From positions 8,762,395 through 8,826,394 of the forward strand of contig CM056584.1 of the NCBI GenBank assembly GCA_029721435.1: a stretch of 64,000 bases of DNA. Reading direction: 5' to 3'. The position numbers and the translations under genes are program-made. Below the pieces are notes generated by a model that saw only the letters and a program-made list of their open reading frames with translations, ran no database searches and had not been told where the DNA came from. Below, in pieces: positions 62,401-64,000 of this stretch; position 1 is the stretch's first letter, and every line of letters starts with the position of its first letter. Source of the DNA: Gymnothorax reevesii (taxonomy: Eukaryota > Chordata > Actinopteri > Anguilliformes > Muraenidae).

Positions 62401-64000
62401 TTCACCCTTCTTGTATTATTAGCAAATTGGGTAATGTTAATGTTTCAATGCTAATGCTAACATGCTGATGCTAACATGCTAATGCTAGCAATCTAATGTG
62501 AGTGCTAATACCTGGTCATTATCATACTGTACATGTCTTCTATGATGGGAGTATGGGATCAGATGGCATTTCAGCTTAACCCTGCTTGTGTAAAATGGAA
62601 ATTGAGTGACGTTGTTTGAATGCTAATGCTAACATGCTAATGCTAGCGATCTAATGTGAGTGCTAATACCTGGTCATTTTCATACTGTACATGTCCTCTA
62701 TGATGGGAGTATGAGATCAGATGGCTTTTCTGCTTAACCTTGCTTGTGTAAAATGGAAATTGAGTGACGTTAATGTTTGAATGCTAATGCTAACATGCTA
62801 ATGCTAGCGATCTAATGTGAGTTCTAATATCTGGTCATTTTCATACCATACGTGTCCTTTATGATTTTAATAGGAGATCAGATGGCATTTCAGCTTAACC
62901 CTGCTTGTGTACAATGGAAATTTAGTGACGTTAATGTTTGAATGCTAATGCTAACATGCTAATGCTAGCGATCTAATGTGAGTGCTAATATCTGGTCATT
63001 TTCATACTACACGTATCCTCTATGATGTTCGTAGGAGATCAGATGGCATTTCAGCTTAACCCTTCTTGTTTAAAATGGAAATTGAGTTATGTTAATGTTA
63101 AAATGCTAATGCTAACATGCTAATGCTAGCGCTCTAATGTGAATGCTAATATGTGGTCATTTTTATACAGTACGTGTCCTCTATGATGTTAATAGGAGAT
63201 CAGATGGCATTTCAGCTTAACCCTGCTTGTGTAAAATGGAAATTTAGTGACGTTAATGTTTGAATGCTAATGCTAACATGCTAATGCTAGCGATCTAATG
63301 TGAGTGCTAATATCTGGTCATTTTCATACTATACGTGTCCTTTATGATGTTAATAGGAGATCAGATGGCATTTCAGCTTAACCCTTGTGTAAAATGGAAA
63401 TTGAGTGATGTTAATGTTTAAATGCTAATGCTAACATGCTAATGCTAGCGCTCTAATGTGAGTGCTAATATCTGGTCATTTTCATACTGTACATGTCCTC
63501 TATGATGGGAGTATGAGATCAGATGGCTTTTCAGCTTAACCCTGCTTGTGTAAAATGGAAATTTAATGACGTTCATGTTTGAATGCTAATGCTAAAATGC
63601 TAATGCTAGCGATCTAATGTGAGTGCTAATATCTGGTCATTTTCATACTATACGTGTCCTCTATGATGTTAATAGGAGATCAGATGGCATTTCAGCTTAA
63701 CCCTTCTTGTGTAAAATGGAAATTGAGTGATGTTAATGTTTAAATGCTAATGCTAAAATGCTAATGCTAGCTATCTAATGTGAGTTCTAATATCTGGTCA
63801 TTTTCATACTATACGTGTCCTCTTTGATGTTAATAGGAGATCAGATGGCATTTCAGCTTAACCCTTCTTGTTTCAAATGGAAATTGAGTGATTTTAATGT
63901 TTAAATGCTAATGCTAACATGCTAAAACTAGCAATCTAATGTGAGTGCTAATACCTGGTCATTTTCATACTGTACGTGTCCTCTATGATGAGAATATGGG
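59440..64000 (+). repeat. HOR family B copy cut by the window edge
   Basis: B1-B28 are complete and a 29th monomer begins at 63966. B12 is present. Private changes against the other copies include AAAAAATTAAG near 60812, CTAGTGATC near 60862, CTTAACCCCTC near 60950, ATTATTAGC near 62415, GTTAAAATG near 63088 and GCTAAAACTAGC near 63923. The last visible monomer reads GATGAGAATATGGG rather than the GATGGGAATATGGG of B29. Confidence 0.92.

Larger units (their letters stand above)
1..64000 (+). repeat. 161-bp satellite array filling the window
   Basis: The whole window is head-to-tail copies of an AT-rich unit of about 161 bp. Spacing was measured from the word CATAC (for example at 4, 165, 326 and 487). 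I count 396 complete monomers plus fragments at both edges, all in one orientation, with no foreign sequence between them. A consensus read by eye has 57 G or C bases in 161 (about 35%). Landmarks in order from CATAC are: GTGTCCTCTATGATG near 11-25, GAGATCAGATGGCATTTCAG near 33-50, CTTAACCC near 53-60, GTAAAATGG near 68-76, a 14-bp sub-repeat pair at 101-128, GCTAGC near 123-128, and CTGGTCATTTT near 151-161. Length, homogeneity and HOR structure are typical of centromeric or pericentromeric satellite. That chromosomal location is inference; the tandem array itself is directly visible. Confidence 0.99.

Noticed and set aside
1..64000. Short open frames starting at ATGATG and running through ATGGCATTTCAG in most monomers
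   Set aside because: They are about 26-35 codons long and end at TAA, TAG or TGA in the same monomer. The unit length is not a multiple of 3, substitutions show no codon pattern, and the three-base indels are not enough to argue for coding. No longer frame was found on either strand.
1..64000. CRISPR-like direct repeats
   Set aside because: The repeats are contiguous 161-bp units with no unique spacers and no cas genes. Variation is by point change along the unit, as in satellite DNA.
1..64000. Transposon or retroelement insertion, telomeric repeats, rRNA or tRNA genes
   Set aside because: Monomer spacing accounts for every base between 4 and 63965 within small known indels. There is no target-site duplication, terminal repeat, TTAGGG run or structured RNA gene.
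1..64000. Inverted segments or strand switches
   Set aside because: Every monomer reads in the same direction; I found no reverse-complement copy of the landmark words at any junction.

Overview
The whole 64-kb window is one uninterrupted tandem array of satellite DNA. I see no gene, RNA gene, transposable element or unique sequence anywhere in it. The unit is about 161 bp long and about 35% GC, and every copy points the same way. Taking the start of the unit at the word CATAC, I count 396 complete monomers, with 3 bp of a preceding one at the left edge and 35 bp of a following one at the right edge. The array therefore runs past both ends of the window. The monomer length (close to one nucleosome plus linker), the higher-order organisation and the decay of CpG sites to TG or CA all point to heterochromatic, probably centromeric or pericentromeric, satellite of a eukaryote that methylates CpG. 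The TGCTAATGCTAACATG words resemble minisatellite motifs I associate with teleost fish, but that is a weak guess from memory and the species cannot be fixed from this window.

The monomers are not interchangeable. They carry diagnostic variants, and the variants recur in a fixed order, so the array has higher-order repeats (HORs). At the left, positions 4-4527 form a 28-monomer HOR of 4524 bp (family A, monomers called A1-A28 here). Its order is repeated with deletions and register shifts in 4528-8553, 8554-11308, 11309-18273 and 19895-23454. At the right, 46838-51524 is a complete 29-monomer HOR of 4687 bp (family B, monomers B1-B29), repeated in 40211-46837, 54914-59439 and 59440-64000. The region between, about 23.5-40.2 kb, is transitional: it mixes both families and contains a 49-monomer (7903-bp) period, a nearly perfect 1127-bp tandem duplication of seven monomers, a 13-monomer period and a 308-bp duplication.

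Nearly every change of register falls inside a monomer that begins as one HOR type and ends as another, while its length stays at 158-162 bp. That is the expected footprint of unequal exchange between misaligned but phase-matched monomers. Within each monomer, positions 101-128 hold a 14-bp sub-repeat, usually present twice, sometimes once or three times, which accounts for most length variation. HOR lengths computed from 161 bp per monomer plus these small indels agree exactly with the lengths read from marker positions (4524, 4687, 6627, 7903, 3389 and 1127 bp).

There is no sign of protein coding: 161 is not a multiple of 3, stops fall in all six frames, and the longest ATG-initiated frame I found is about 35 codons. 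The interest of the window lies in the array architecture and the record of recombination it preserves.
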